Source: Hymenobacter sp. CRA2 | Lineage (GTDB): Bacteria > Bacteroidota > Bacteroidia > Cytophagales > Hymenobacteraceae | Reading direction: 5' to 3' | NCBI RefSeq assembly: GCF_002007105.1 | Contig: NZ_MVBC01000020.1 | Coordinates: 1 to 64,000 of the forward strand | DNA: 64,000 nucleotides | In this document: in pieces, positions 1 to 13,704 of the stretch | How positions within the stretch are numbered: position 1 is the first letter of the stretch | Layout of the letters: each line of letters starts with the position of its first letter | Made by a program: the position numbers and the translations under genes | The notes under the pieces: generated by a model | Seen by the model: the letters and a program-made list of their open reading frames with translations, nothing else | What the model was told of the DNA's origin: nothing | Databases searched by the model: none

Positions 1-117
1 CAGGCCCGTACCCGTGAAGCACTGGAGGCGGCTATCCAAACCGCGGTTGAGTGGATTTCCAGCAAGGATGCCAAAGCCTGGTTCAACCATTGTGGTTATC
101 ATGTACATCGTTCATGA
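1..117 (+). pseudogene. IS630-type transposase, C-terminal tail (cut by window edge)
   Basis: Frame 1 is open from the first base to a TGA at 115-117 and encodes 38 residues ending in EWISSKDAKAWFNHCGYHV plus a short tail. The WF-x-HCGY ending is characteristic of the C-terminus of IS630-family DDE transposases (family knowledge, recalled). The 5' part lies outside the window, so it is unknown whether the element is intact. I could not identify a terminal inverted repeat with confidence in the 100 bases that follow. Confidence 0.55.
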
Positions 118-332
118 ATCCGCTATAAAAGGACCTACCGGTACCCGCCGGCGTGGTAAGTAGTCGGCATTTAGCTCCAGACGGCTGGGGATGAACACAG
201 ACTGAAAGCATAGGAAAGAAGAGGTAGCGACAATGTTGGCAGCGGTTGACTTTGAAATGCAAAGTTCTTTTTATTACTTTGCCGTACCTCCGCATCGAAC
301 CGCTGGAGTCGACTCAAAAACTTTAAAAGACA

Positions 333-644
333 ATGGGCATGGAAATCAACTCAGCGCTGAAAAATAGATCATCTGCAGGTGCCCTGATAGGGGGAATGTT
401 TGGGATAGTCGTTTTTGTAATCGGGATAATTAATACTTTCTGGGGGAATGACCCGGGCTTTGGTATATTCCTTATTTTGGTATCATCTATTTATTTTCCA
501 ATGATTGATGCTTTTATTAAAAACAGAATTGGTTTTTCGATTCCACAACTTGGAAAGGTAGCGCTGGGGATTTTTGTTATATGGGCGGCTCTAGGCGTAG
601 GCGAGCTGTTCGATAAAATAGACCTTATGCTGGCAAGTATCTAA
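333..644 (+). CDS. Small integral membrane protein, unknown function
   Basis: 103-residue protein with three predicted membrane segments at about residues 16-35, 42-60 and 75-95 and a short charged N-terminus. I do not recognise the family. The gene is clearly AT-richer than everything downstream, as is the surrounding 118-980 stretch, and it sits just behind a transposase tail, which suggests an acquired or relic segment. ATG at 333 is used; an in-frame ATG at 339 is equally possible. Hypothetical but likely real, given its length and coherent hydrophobic pattern. Confidence 0.5.
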   Translation: MGMEINSALKNRSSAGALIGGMFGIVVFVIGIINTFWGNDPGFGIFLILVSSIYFPMIDAFIKNRIGFSIPQLGKVALGIFVIWAALGVGELFDKIDLMLASI

Positions 645-990
645 TTGCTTATTTGATAATGCTGGCTGTAAGAGCAGGAGAGGAGTATTTTCGTTCTGTG
701 GCTTGCAGGCGCAGATATGCTCGACAATACTTTGAAAGTGTATGATTGTCAGATTGTTTATGAGAATGGACTATTGCCGGCGGTAGATAAACGCGCTCAT
801 GTATTAGGAGCGGTGACGGTCATCTACCTGCGCTTATATAGCTCATAGAGTAAAGGTATATGTGTATTTTATTGCTGCTTGCAGGTTGTGTTTATCTATC
901 TGTAAGAGGAATGTTTAATAATAGGTGCTACTATATATTTTTTTTGCCTTAAAACTTTGTAATACAAAGCTCTTTTACTTCGTCAAAAGC
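645..990 (+). other. Gene-free stretch before the ABC ATPase
   Basis: AT-rich intergenic DNA. The only open stretch is a 43-codon ORF at 717-848 with no recognisable features. It carries no obvious hairpin. A promoter for the ABC operon is expected here, but I could not identify a convincing TAnnTTTG box. Confidence 0.4.
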
Positions 991-1902
991 ATGCAGCTAA
1001 CTATACAAAATGTCGCCAAAACGTACGCCAATGGGGTGCAGGCACTCAAGGACGTCTCGCTTACTATCCCAGCGGGCATGTATGGGCTGCTGGGCCCAAA
1101 CGGGGCGGGGAAGTCAACGCTGATGCGCATTCTGGCCACGCTGCAGGAGCCCGACGCGGGCAGCATCCAGCTCGGTGGCCTTGACGTGCTGCGCCAAAAG
1201 GACGCTGTGCGCCAGACGCTGGGCTACTTGCCGCAGGAATTCGGTGTATACCCCAAAGCCCGCGCCGAGGACCTGCTAGATTATTTCGCTGTGCTGAAGG
1301 GCATTACCGCGCAGCGGGCACGCCGGGAGGTGGTTGAGCGGCTATTGCGCCAAACCAACCTGTGGGAGGTGCGCCGGCAACGGCTGGGCGGCTTTTCGGG
1401 CGGTATGAAGCAGCGGTTCGGCGTGGCCGTGGCACTGCTGGGCAACCCTCAGCTGCTGATTGTGGACGAGCCCACGGCAGGCCTGGACCCCGCCGAGCGC
1501 GTGCGCTTCCTCAACCTGCTCAGCGAGTTGGGCGAGCAGAGCGTGGTCATCCTTTCCACGCACATCGTGGAAGACGTAGCCGAGCTGTGCACCCACATGG
1601 CCATCATCAACCGCGGGCAAATCCTGCTCGAAGCCGAGCCGCTGCGGGCTGTGGAGGCACTGCAGGGCCGCATCTGGCGCCGAATCGTGGAGAAAAGCGC
1701 CTTGCCCCAGCTGGAGCAGGAATACAACGTAATTTCGACCAAGCTGTTGAGCGGCCGCACCCTGGTGCACATCTACAGCGAAGAAGCGCTGGGCGGTGGC
1801 TTCGAGCCCATAGCCCCGGACCTGGAAGACGTGTACTTCAGCACCATGGCCGGGCACTGCGGACGAGCGGTAGCCCAACCGAATGAGCAGGTGCAGGTAT
1901 GA
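991..1902 (+). CDS. ABC transporter ATP-binding protein
   Basis: 303-residue ABC-2 type ATPase. Walker A GPNGAGKST is at about residues 35-43, the Q-loop Gln near 82 (YLPQEFG), the signature FSGGM near 135-139, Walker B LLIVDEP near 155-161 and the switch His near 191 (STHIVED). The open frame extends upstream to a GTG at 925, but the ATG at 991 (MQLTIQNV) puts the conserved beta-strand at the usual distance from Walker A, so I chose it. Its stop overlaps the start of the permease gene by 4 bases (ATGA), so the two are translationally coupled and almost certainly form one complex. Substrate unknown. Confidence 0.9.
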   Translation: MQLTIQNVAKTYANGVQALKDVSLTIPAGMYGLLGPNGAGKSTLMRILATLQEPDAGSIQLGGLDVLRQKDAVRQTLGYLPQEFGVYPKARAEDLLDYFAVLKGITAQRARREVVERLLRQTNLWEVRRQRLGGFSGGMKQRFGVAVALLGNPQLLIVDEPTAGLDPAERVRFLNLLSELGEQSVVILSTHIVEDVAELCTHMAIINRGQILLEAEPLRAVEALQGRIWRRIVEKSALPQLEQEYNVISTKLLSGRTLVHIYSEEALGGGFEPIAPDLEDVYFSTMAGHCGRAVAQPNEQVQV

Positions 1903-4900
1903 AGTTCGGCAAGATCTTTCGCTACGAATTCCGCTACCAGCTGAGCCACGTCTCGACCTGGCTGTTTCTGGCGGTAATGCTGCTGTTGCCCGTGCTGCTG
2001 ACCAAAATCAGCACCCCCACCGACGGCACCTACCACAACGCGCCGTCGGCCATTGCCTTCTTCACGGTGGGCAGCAGCGTGCTCTGGCTGCTCATGGCCG
2101 GAGCCATCAGCGGCGACGCGGCCGCGCGCGACGTGCAGACGCGGATGCACCCGCTGATGTACACCGTGCCCGTCAGCAAGGCCAGCTACCTAGGCGGCCG
2201 GTTTCTGGCCGCTTTCGCGCTGAACGCCCTGCTGCTGCTGGCGGTGCAGCTGGGCCTGATGCTCGGCTTTCAGTTGCCGGGCAGCCGGGAGGGCGTGCTG
2301 CTGGGCCCGTTTCGGCCCGAGGCCTACCTCACCGCTTACGCCTTCCTGAGCTTGCCCATGGCCCTGGTGGGCACCACGGTGCAGTTTGCGGTGGCGACCC
2401 TTACGCGGCGGCCCATCACCAGCTACCTCGGCAGCGTGTCACTGTTTATCACCTCCCACTTCGTGGTGATGATTATGGCCCAGTACGTGGGCTGGTGGGG
2501 GCTGACCAAACTGCTGGACCTCGTGGGCTTCGGCAGCGTGCTGAGCAGCGAGCTGGAAACCTGGACCCCGGTGGAGCAGAATACCCGGCTGTTTGTGCCC
2601 AAGGGCCTGCTGCTCTGGAACCGCCTCATCTGGCTGGGCGTGGCGCTGGGCCTACTGGCCTTTACGTACGTCCGCTTTCACCTTGGCCACCCCGCTGCCG
2701 GTAGCCAGGGCCGCCGCTGGTGGCGCCGGGCTACGGCCAAGGTGCCAGCCCCAGCGGTGGTCAGCAGCCCGGTTACGTTGGTAGCGGTGCCGCGCTCCTT
2801 CGGTTTTGCGACGCACCTCCGGCAAGCACTGGCCGTAGCCTGGTCGTCCTTTGGGAAGCTGGCCCGGAGCCGCGTCGGGCTCACGCTCGTGACGATTCTG
2901 GCGCTGGGCTCGGCGTTGCTCGGGTCGGAGTTTATGCAGCAGAATACCATTCCGCTGTATCCGACCACCCAGCAGGTGGTTGAGTTTCTGACGCCGCCCC
3001 TCGGCAACGTCAAGACTCCCTGGATCATCATTCCGCTGCTGCTTATGTACTTCGCCGGGGAGCTGGTGTGGCGGGAGCGGGAAGCCGGTATGAGCGACAT
3101 TGCCGACGCGGCGCCGGTGCCGGAGTGGGCTCTTTTCGCGGGGAAGTTCCTCGGGCTCGGGCTGCTGCTCGTGGTGTGGATGGGCATTCTGCTGCTGGGC
3201 GGGGTGCTGCTGCAAAGCATCCTCGGCTACCACCATTTTGAAATCGGGCTGTATCTGCAGACGCTCTTCGGGCTGCAGCTGGTGGAGTACCTGCTCTTCG
3301 CCCTGCTGGCGCTGGCCGTGCACGCGCTGGTAAATCAGAAATACGTGGGCCACTTGGTGCTGCTGCTCGCGCTGGGCTACATCGGCTTTGCGGGCAAGCT
3401 CGGCATTCACCATCACCTGCTGGTGTTCGGCGGAGCACCCGACTGGTCGTACACCGATATCCGCGGTTTCGGGGCTTCGCTCGGGCCCTGGCTGTGGTTT
3501 AAGGCCTACTGGATGGCGTGGGCGCTGCTGCTCGCGGTGGTGGCCTGCCTGCTTTGGCCCCGGGGCAAGCAGATGAGCTTCGGTGCGCGGGTCGCGCTGG
3601 CGCGCGGCCGCTTCACGCGGCCCACGGCCGCGGCGGCTGGTCTGGCTGCCGGGCTGGTGTTGGCGCTGGGCGGATTCATTTTCTACAACACCAACATTCG
3701 CAACGACTACACCACGGCGGCGGACCGCACCCGGCAGCGGGCCGAGTATGAGCGGCGCTACGCCCGGTACGCCCGCCGCCCGCAACCGGCCCTGACCAGT
3801 GCCAAGCTGGAGGTGGAGCTGTACCCCGAGCAGCAGGCCGTGACGATTCGGGGCACGTACCGCTTGGTCAACCGCAGCGCCGCGCCGCTCGATTCCATTC
3901 ACCTGGCGCCCGCGCCGGACGTGGAAACCAGCGCCGTGTCCTTTGGCCGCCCGGCTACCCAGGTGCTGTCCGACGACGAAGTGAATTACCGCATCTACAA
4001 GCTCGCCCAACCTTTGCAGCCCGGCGACTCCCTGCAGCTCAGCTTCCGGGTACAGGCCCGGCCGCAAGGCTTTGGCAACAGCGGCGTTAACGCTCTGGTG
4101 GAGCACTCGGGCACTTACCTGATGTACCAGGACGCGTTGCCCGGCATCGGCTACCAGCCCATGCGCGAGCTGCGCGAGGCGGGCCTGCGCCAGCAATACG
4201 GCCTGCGTCCGCGCCCCGACATTCCCTCGCTCTACGACATGGCCGCCCGCGAGAAATCAACCCGCGGCGACTGGATGCTGCTCGACGCGGTGGTGAGTAC
4301 CACGCCCGACCAAGTGGCCGTGGCGCCGGGGCAACTGCGCCGAACCTGGACCGCTGGTGGCCGCCGCTACTTTCATTACGTGACGGATGCGCCGATTCAA
4401 AACCAGGCGGCTTTCTTCTCGGCGCCCTACGCCGTGCGCCAAACGCAGTGGACGGATACTGCGGCAACCGGGGCGGGCCAACGGGTTTCCATCAGCCTGT
4501 ACTACTACCCGGGGCACGCGGCCAACGTGGAGCGGATGCTGCGCAGCATTCGTGCTTCTCTGGGGTACTACACGGCGCAGTTTGGCCGCTACCCCTACGG
4601 GCACCTGACGGTGGTGGAGCGGGCCGGTAACGAAGGCGAGCTGAACGCCGAAGCCAGCACCATCGATTACGGCGAGCAGTTTGCTCTGATGCGCCCCGAC
4701 GACAGCCCCAGCGGCTTCGATCTGCCTTACTACGTGCTGGCCCACGAGATGGGGCACCAGTTTGGCGGGGCCTACGCCTCCGTGGAAGGCGTGCAGGTGA
4801 TGGCCGAAGGCCTGGCCGTGTACTCGGGGATGCAGGTGCTGGAGCAGGGCTACGGCTACGGCCACCTGCGCCGCTACCTAAGCTTCCTGCGGCAGTCCTA

Positions 4901-5510
4901 CGAGGTGCCCCGCTCACGGGCCATGGCGCCGCTGCTGCGCTCCGACAACGCGTTTCTGGGCTACCGCAAGGGGCCGCTGGCGCTGTACGCGCTGAGCAAA
5001 TACATCGGGCGGGACAAGGTAAACGCGGCGGTGCGGCGCATGATTGCCGAGCACGATGCGCCCACGGCGCCGCTGGCCACCACCCTCGACCTGTACCGGG
5101 AGCTACGCGCCGCCACGCCCGATTCGCTGCACTACCTGCTGCGCGACCTATTCGAAACCAATACTTACTGGGAGCTGAAAACCGAGCAGGCCGTGGCCCA
5201 GCAAACCGCCGCCAGCCGCTGGCAGGTAACCCTTGATGTGCAGGCGCGCAAGCTGGTGGTCGACAGCGCGGGGGCGGAGCGCGAAGTGCCCATGAATGAC
5301 TGGGTGGAAATCGGCGTGCTGGCGCCCCGCGCAAAAAACGAGGACTATGCCCAGCCGCTTTACCTGCAGAAGCACCGCATCCGCACGGGTCGGCAGACGA
5401 TACGGGTGACCGTGCCCGGCCAGCCCGCCCGCGCCGGCATCGATCCGTACCTGCTGCTCATTGATGTGGTCGGCGACAACAACGTGCAGCCGGTGAAGCT
5501 GGGCCGCTGA
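1899..5510 (+). CDS. ABC-2 permease fused to M1-family-like peptidase domain
   Basis: 1203 residues. The first ~580 residues contain multiple hydrophobic segments arranged as two permease-like halves (ABC-2 type). From about residue 600 the protein becomes soluble and resembles M1 gluzincin aminopeptidases: HEMGH with zinc ligands His949 and His953 and catalytic Glu950, followed by Glu970 (AEGLAVYS) as the probable third ligand. The spacing is two residues shorter than the classical HEXXH-X18-E. An NEGELNAE stretch replaces the usual GAMEN. The M1 domain should lie outside the cytoplasmic membrane, but its side is inference. Such permease/M1 fusions occur in Bacteroidota annotations; the substrate is unknown. 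It overlaps the ATPase gene by 4 bases. Confidence 0.85.
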   Translation: MKFGKIFRYEFRYQLSHVSTWLFLAVMLLLPVLLTKISTPTDGTYHNAPSAIAFFTVGSSVLWLLMAGAISGDAAARDVQTRMHPLMYTVPVSKASYLGGRFLAAFALNALLLLAVQLGLMLGFQLPGSREGVLLGPFRPEAYLTAYAFLSLPMALVGTTVQFAVATLTRRPITSYLGSVSLFITSHFVVMIMAQYVGWWGLTKLLDLVGFGSVLSSELETWTPVEQNTRLFVPKGLLLWNRLIWLGVALGLLAFTYVRFHLGHPAAGSQGRRWWRRATAKVPAPAVVSSPVTLVAVPRSFGFATHLRQALAVAWSSFGKLARSRVGLTLVTILALGSALLGSEFMQQNTIPLYPTTQQVVEFLTPPLGNVKTPWIIIPLLLMYFAGELVWREREAGMSDIADAAPVPEWALFAGKFLGLGLLLVVWMGILLLGGVLLQSILGYHHFEIGLYLQTLFGLQLVEYLLFALLALAVHALVNQKYVGHLVLLLALGYIGFAGKLGIHHHLLVFGGAPDWSYTDIRGFGASLGPWLWFKAYWMAWALLLAVVACLLWPRGKQMSFGARVALARGRFTRPTAAAAGLAAGLVLALGGFIFYNTNIRNDYTTAADRTRQRAEYERRYARYARRPQPALTSAKLEVELYPEQQAVTIRGTYRLVNRSAAPLDSIHLAPAPDVETSAVSFGRPATQVLSDDEVNYRIYKLAQPLQPGDSLQLSFRVQARPQGFGNSGVNALVEHSGTYLMYQDALPGIGYQPMRELREAGLRQQYGLRPRPDIPSLYDMAAREKSTRGDWMLLDAVVSTTPDQVAVAPGQLRRTWTAGGRRYFHYVTDAPIQNQAAFFSAPYAVRQTQWTDTAATGAGQRVSISLYYYPGHAANVERMLRSIRASLGYYTAQFGRYPYGHLTVVERAGNEGELNAEASTIDYGEQFALMRPDDSPSGFDLPYYVLAHEMGHQFGGAYASVEGVQVMAEGLAVYSGMQVLEQGYGYGHLRRYLSFLRQSYEVPRSRAMAPLLRSDNAFLGYRKGPLALYALSKYIGRDKVNAAVRRMIAEHDAPTAPLATTLDLYRELRAATPDSLHYLLRDLFETNTYWELKTEQAVAQQTAASRWQVTLDVQARKLVVDSAGAEREVPMNDWVEIGVLAPRAKNEDYAQPLYLQKHRIRTGRQTIRVTVPGQPARAGIDPYLLLIDVVGDNNVQPVKLGR

Positions 5511-5613
5511 GGACGCGCCGCGCAGCCCGGCAGCCAACATCCGCAGGCAGGGGAGGGGGCTGACAGGGAGGAAAAGTGCCGGCAGCGGCAGCAGGCGGGC
5601 CGTCATCGGGTAG

Positions 5614-7896
<2,283 letters not shown>

Positions 7897-7913
7897 GCTA
7901 CCCAAAGGCTAAC

Positions 7914-7950
7914 AAAAAGCCGCGTCCCTTGCTGGGGCGCGGCTTTTTTT
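7914..7950 (+). terminator. Rho-independent terminator after GH97 gene
   Basis: GCCGCG-t-CCC pairs with GGG-g-CGCGGC across a TTGCT loop, followed by a run of seven T. The A-run on the 5' side also makes it usable for the convergent minus-strand gene that ends at 7983. Confidence 0.85.
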
Positions 7951-7982
7951 GGTTTAATCAGTAAGGGCGGAGTGGCCGCGGG

Positions 7983-8285
7983 TTACTGGGCCAGGTCAGC
8001 CAGCCACGTCACGCGGAAGAACCGGCGGTGCACTTCCAGGGCCCGCAGCACGGCTTGGCGGAGCTTTTCGCCTCCGATCTGGCGCGAAAGGGCTGTGTCA
8101 TGGTGGTGAAACTGATCGGCTACCCAGCGGGCGGTGCGGGCCGTGCCCCAGCTGGCCCAGAGCGGGTAGGGCAGGTCCCAGCGCCAGGGCACGGCGGTAT
8201 CGGGCGAGAGCTGCACCACCAGGTGGATTTCGGCAACGGATTTGTTCTTTTCAACCAAAGCGCGCACGTTGGGAGTAGGTGGCAT
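7983..8285 (-). CDS. Hypothetical ~100-residue protein
   Basis: Predicted soluble 100-residue protein, MPPTPNVRALVEKN at the start, containing a Trp-rich segment (PWRWDLPYPLWASWGT) and an Arg-rich C-terminal helix. I do not recognise a family. ATG at 8285 is preferred over an in-frame ATG at 8324 because the extra 13 residues are low-complexity S/P/T. It is convergent with the GH97 gene and divergent from copA. Confidence 0.45.
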   Translation of the reverse strand: MPPTPNVRALVEKNKSVAEIHLVVQLSPDTAVPWRWDLPYPLWASWGTARTARWVADQFHHHDTALSRQIGGEKLRQAVLRALEVHRRFFRVTWLADLAQ

Positions 8286-8485
8286 GACGGAAGGAGCATT
8301 TGAGGGGGTGGAAGTCGATGGCAAGGGCCCAGGCCGTAAGGAAGCCGGAGCCGCGGTGCTGGGTGAAGCGCATCCTTATACGGATTTATCGTGCAGACTG
8401 CTACGTGGTTGCCCCGAAATCGGGGTAAATACTTAGGAGTTCGACAAGGACGCGCAGCGCTGCAAATCCTGTAATCCGTAGGCGT

Positions 8486-8534
8486 AATGTTGTACCGCGG
8501 GCGGGGAGCTAAGCGGCTCCGGGCGAATGTTGTA
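8486..8534 (+). promoter_or_regulatory. Direct repeat AATGTTGTA x2 upstream of copA
   Basis: AATGTTGTA occurs at 8486-8494 and again at 8526-8534, a 40-base period (about four helical turns). Between them lies a GGAGC/GCTCC inverted repeat. The position just before the copper ATPase gene suggests a regulator-binding region, but no known copper-operator consensus is recognised. Confidence 0.25.
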
Positions 8535-8551
8535 AGGTCGGGAAGCGAATT

Positions 8552-10948
<2,397 letters not shown>

Positions 10949-10972
10949 TCCGGCGCTTTGCCTTCTTCGCTC

Positions 10973-11350
10973 ATGGATACTGCCCAACTACTGGTTACGG
11001 CGGGCGGCGCGGGGCTTATTGCCCTGGTCGTCTGGTTTTTCTTCTTTGCCCCGCACCGCGTGGCTGCGGCCGTGGCCGGTACTGGCGGCGTGCAGCAGGT
11101 CGACATCACGGTGAAGGGCGGCTACTCACCTGACGTCATCGAGGTGGAGCGCGGCCGGCTGGTGCAGCTCAACTTCTACCGCGCCGAAGACAACAGCTGC
11201 TCAGAGGAGCTGTTGCTGCCCGATTTTCAGATTCGGCGCGAGCTCCCCCCGTTCCAGACCACGGCCATCGAGCTGCTGCCCCGGCAGCCCGGCCGCTACG
11301 AATTCACCTGCGGCATGCACATGCTGCGCGGCAGCCTGGTAGTCAAGTAA
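10973..11350 (+). CDS. Membrane-anchored cupredoxin-domain protein
   Basis: 125 residues: one N-terminal membrane segment (about residues 6-27) and a single cupredoxin fold with putative copper ligands Cys in ENSCSEEL and Cys/Met/His/Met in TCGMHMLRG. It resembles the small EfeO-like or plastocyanin-like proteins often found beside copper ATPases in Bacteroidota, and probably binds or relays copper on the periplasmic side. ATG 10973 is preferred over a TTG at 10958. It starts 24 bases after copA and is probably cotranscribed. Confidence 0.8.
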   Translation: MDTAQLLVTAGGAGLIALVVWFFFFAPHRVAAAVAGTGGVQQVDITVKGGYSPDVIEVERGRLVQLNFYRAEDNSCSEELLLPDFQIRRELPPFQTTAIELLPRQPGRYEFTCGMHMLRGSLVVK

Positions 11351-11433
11351 GCCCGTAGCGCCCGGCGTAGTACCTTGCGCCGGGCAAGGCGGCTGACCGG
11401 CTGTGGCCGCTCGTTTTTGTTTGTTTTCTTTCG

Positions 11434-12021
11434 ATGAATCAACCCCGCCGCTGGAGCCGCTTCCTGCGCCCCTCTCTGTACGTGCTGATACCTGCCACCT
11501 TGTACGCCACCGGCCTACACACCGAAGTGCTGGGGCGGATGCAGCAGGGGATGTTGGCCACTGGCCTGTTTCGGCCGGCAGCCACATTGCCTGCCAAGCC
11601 GGGCCCCAAGGCCGATTACGCCCTGGCCCTGCGCACCCTCGACGGCCAGCCGACCACGCTGGCGCAGCTGCGCGGTAAGGTTATTCTGCTCAACTTCTGG
11701 GCTACCTGGTGCCCGCCCTGCGTGGCCGAAATGCCGGGCCTGGAGCGTCTGCACCAGAAAACCAAAAAAGATAACATCGCCGTGGTGCTGGTGTCGCTGG
11801 ACCAGAACCCGGACAAAGCCCGGCGCTTCGTGGCCCGGCGCGGCTTCACCGCCCCCGTCTACACGCTCGGCGACGCGCTGCCCGCCACCTACGCCACCGA
11901 GTCGATTCCGACTACGTTCATCATCGCGCCCAACGGCGACATTGTGGACCGCCACGAGGGTATGGCCGATTACGACAACGAGCAGATGCTGCGCTTTCTG
12001 CGCCAGCTAAAAGGTCGGTAG
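11434..12021 (+). CDS. TlpA-type periplasmic thioredoxin
   Basis: 195 residues with an N-terminal hydrophobic anchor or signal followed by a thioredoxin fold of the TlpA/ResA type. The active site is WCPPC (FWATWCPPCVAEMPG) and the cis-Pro loop is SIPTTF. It likely reduces disulfides in the periplasm. Its position behind copA and the cupredoxin suggests a role in keeping copper-protein thiols reduced, which is inference. The 83-base gap contains a GC-rich hairpin, so cotranscription is uncertain. Confidence 0.88.
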   Translation: MNQPRRWSRFLRPSLYVLIPATLYATGLHTEVLGRMQQGMLATGLFRPAATLPAKPGPKADYALALRTLDGQPTTLAQLRGKVILLNFWATWCPPCVAEMPGLERLHQKTKKDNIAVVLVSLDQNPDKARRFVARRGFTAPVYTLGDALPATYATESIPTTFIIAPNGDIVDRHEGMADYDNEQMLRFLRQLKGR

Positions 12022-12152
12022 CAAACGGGGTAGGGCATTGCTTCTGCTTGGCAAAATGCCTTGCCTGGTGGGCTATCAGGCCTGCCCAAAGCAGCTAGTC
12101 GGTTAAACAGTTGCGGGCGCCCTCTCCAACCCACGCCGCCGGGCTGCGTTAG

Positions 12153-12170
12153 GGAAAGCATTTGCTTTCC
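12153..12170 (+). promoter_or_regulatory. Hairpin immediately upstream of the MATE start codon
   Basis: GGAAAGCA-TT-TGCTTTCC is a perfect 8-bp inverted repeat ending 4 bases before ATG 12175. In mRNA it would occupy the ribosome-binding zone. It could be an operator or a translational control hairpin; nothing more can be said from sequence. Confidence 0.35.
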
Positions 12171-12174
12171 GCGT

Positions 12175-13593
12175 ATGGCTGCTCCCGTTTCGTCTCCCCG
12201 CCTCACCGAAGGCCCCATTCTGCAGTCCTTGCTGCGGCTGGCCCTGCCCATCGTGCTGGCCAACCTGCTGCAAACGGGCTACCAGCTCGTCGATGCGTTT
12301 TGGGTAGGCCGGCTCGGGGCCGATGCGGTGGCGGCGGTAGCGGTGAGCTTCCCCATCAACTTCCTGCTCGTGGCGCTGGGCTCGGGGTTTTCGGTGGCCG
12401 GCTCGGTGCTGGTGGCCCAGAACTTCGGGGCGCGTAACCTCGGCATGGTCAACCACGTGGCGGCCCAGACGCTGGCGCTGGAGCTGGTGCTATCGGTGCT
12501 GCTGACGGTCGTGGCCTACTTCGCTTCGCCCGCGCTGCTGCACCTCATCGGAGTAGGGGCCGATATCTTCACCGAGGCCGATGCCTTTCAGCGGGTGCTG
12601 TTCCTGGGCCTGCCGCTGAACTTCGGCTTCATCATGTTTCAGGCCCTGATGCGGGGCGTGGGGCAGGTGCGCATCCCGCTCTACATCAACCTGCTGGCCC
12701 TGGCGCTGAACTTCCTGCTCGACCCGCTTTTCATCTACGGCTGGGGCCCCGTGCCGGGGCTGGGCGTGGCCGGGGCGGCCATGGCTACCGTGAGCACGCA
12801 GGGCCTGTCGATGGTGCTGGGCATGGCGGTGTTGCTGCGCGGGCGCTCGGGCATTGCGCTAAGCTTCCGCGGCTTCCGCCCCGATTTCCAGCTCATGCAG
12901 CGCGCTTTCACCCTCGGCGTGCCCTCGTCCATTGATTTGTCGGCGCGGGCCCTGGGCCTGTCGATGATGACTACGCTGGCGGCCGGCTTCGGCACTACGG
13001 TGCTGGCCACGTACGGCATCGGCTCGCGGCTGCTGGCCATCGGGATTATCCCGGCGCTGGGCATTTCGCTGGCCTGCTCCACCCTGGTGGCCCAGAACAT
13101 CGGCGCGCGCAACCCCGAGCGGGCCCTGCACACGGCCCGCTACGCCATCGGGGTGAGCTTCACGTTGCTGCTGCTGGTGGGCGCGGCCGTGTTCGTGGCG
13201 GCCGAGCCGCTGGTGCGCTTTTTCCTGGCCGGCGACGAAGCCGTGACACGCGACGCGGTGGAATTTGTGCGTATTGCCGCTGGCAGCCTGTGCTTTACGG
13301 GCGTGCAGCAATCCGTATCGGGGGCGCTGCGCGGCACCGGCAACACGCTGACGGCCATGATGCTGACCATCGTCAGTACCTGGGTGCTACAGTTCCCTGT
13401 TGCCTGGTACCTGTCGAGCCACACCGACCTGGGCTTCCGCGGGCTGTGGTGGTCGTTTGTGGTGTCCAACGTGCTGGCCGCCTCGGTGTCGCTGCTGCTG
13501 TTTCTGCGGGGCCGTTGGCTGCGCAAGGACCTAGTCGATCCGCTGCAAAACGAAGTAGACGCGCTCAGCCCCGTGGCCGAAGAGCGCACTTGA
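12175..13593 (+). CDS. MATE family efflux transporter
   Basis: 472-residue membrane protein with about 12 hydrophobic segments and the two-fold MATE/MatE repeat. Conserved-looking segments include LTEGPILQSLLRLALPIVLANLLQ-like sequence at the N-terminus and a DAFWVGRLG stretch typical of the family. It probably exports cationic drugs or metabolites using an ion gradient. The frame is open from 12061, but residues before MAAPVSSPRL are not family-like, so ATG 12175 is chosen. The gene converges on the peptide-export operon, with a perfect palindrome in the gap. Confidence 0.9.
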   Translation: MAAPVSSPRLTEGPILQSLLRLALPIVLANLLQTGYQLVDAFWVGRLGADAVAAVAVSFPINFLLVALGSGFSVAGSVLVAQNFGARNLGMVNHVAAQTLALELVLSVLLTVVAYFASPALLHLIGVGADIFTEADAFQRVLFLGLPLNFGFIMFQALMRGVGQVRIPLYINLLALALNFLLDPLFIYGWGPVPGLGVAGAAMATVSTQGLSMVLGMAVLLRGRSGIALSFRGFRPDFQLMQRAFTLGVPSSIDLSARALGLSMMTTLAAGFGTTVLATYGIGSRLLAIGIIPALGISLACSTLVAQNIGARNPERALHTARYAIGVSFTLLLLVGAAVFVAAEPLVRFFLAGDEAVTRDAVEFVRIAAGSLCFTGVQQSVSGALRGTGNTLTAMMLTIVSTWVLQFPVAWYLSSHTDLGFRGLWWSFVVSNVLAASVSLLLFLRGRWLRKDLVDPLQNEVDALSPVAEERT

Positions 13594-13645
13594 GCCGCAA
13601 CGGCCGAATACTGATGGCGACCAGGCGTAGCCCGGGTACAAAATC

Positions 13646-13677
13646 GGCCCCCGGCCGCACGCGTGCGGCCGGGGGCC
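13646..13677. terminator. 32-nt perfect palindrome between convergent genes
   Basis: GGCCCCCGGCCGCACG is followed directly by its reverse complement. It lies between the convergent MATE and VKOR genes and probably terminates or protects transcripts from both sides. It lacks a strong T-run; the minus strand has only GATTTTG after it. Confidence 0.6.
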
Positions 13678-13704
13678 AAAGCTTTCATAACGGCGCCCGG
13701 GAAA

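Noticed and set aside
717-848. 43-codon ORF in the AT-rich gap
   Set aside because: Too short and featureless to support; may be a relic.
2652-4196. 514-codon open frame opposite the permease/peptidase gene
   Set aside because: The strand opposite GC-rich genes often stays open. The translation is Gln/His/Ala/Gly-rich without motifs, while the plus strand has clear ABC-2 and HEXXH features.
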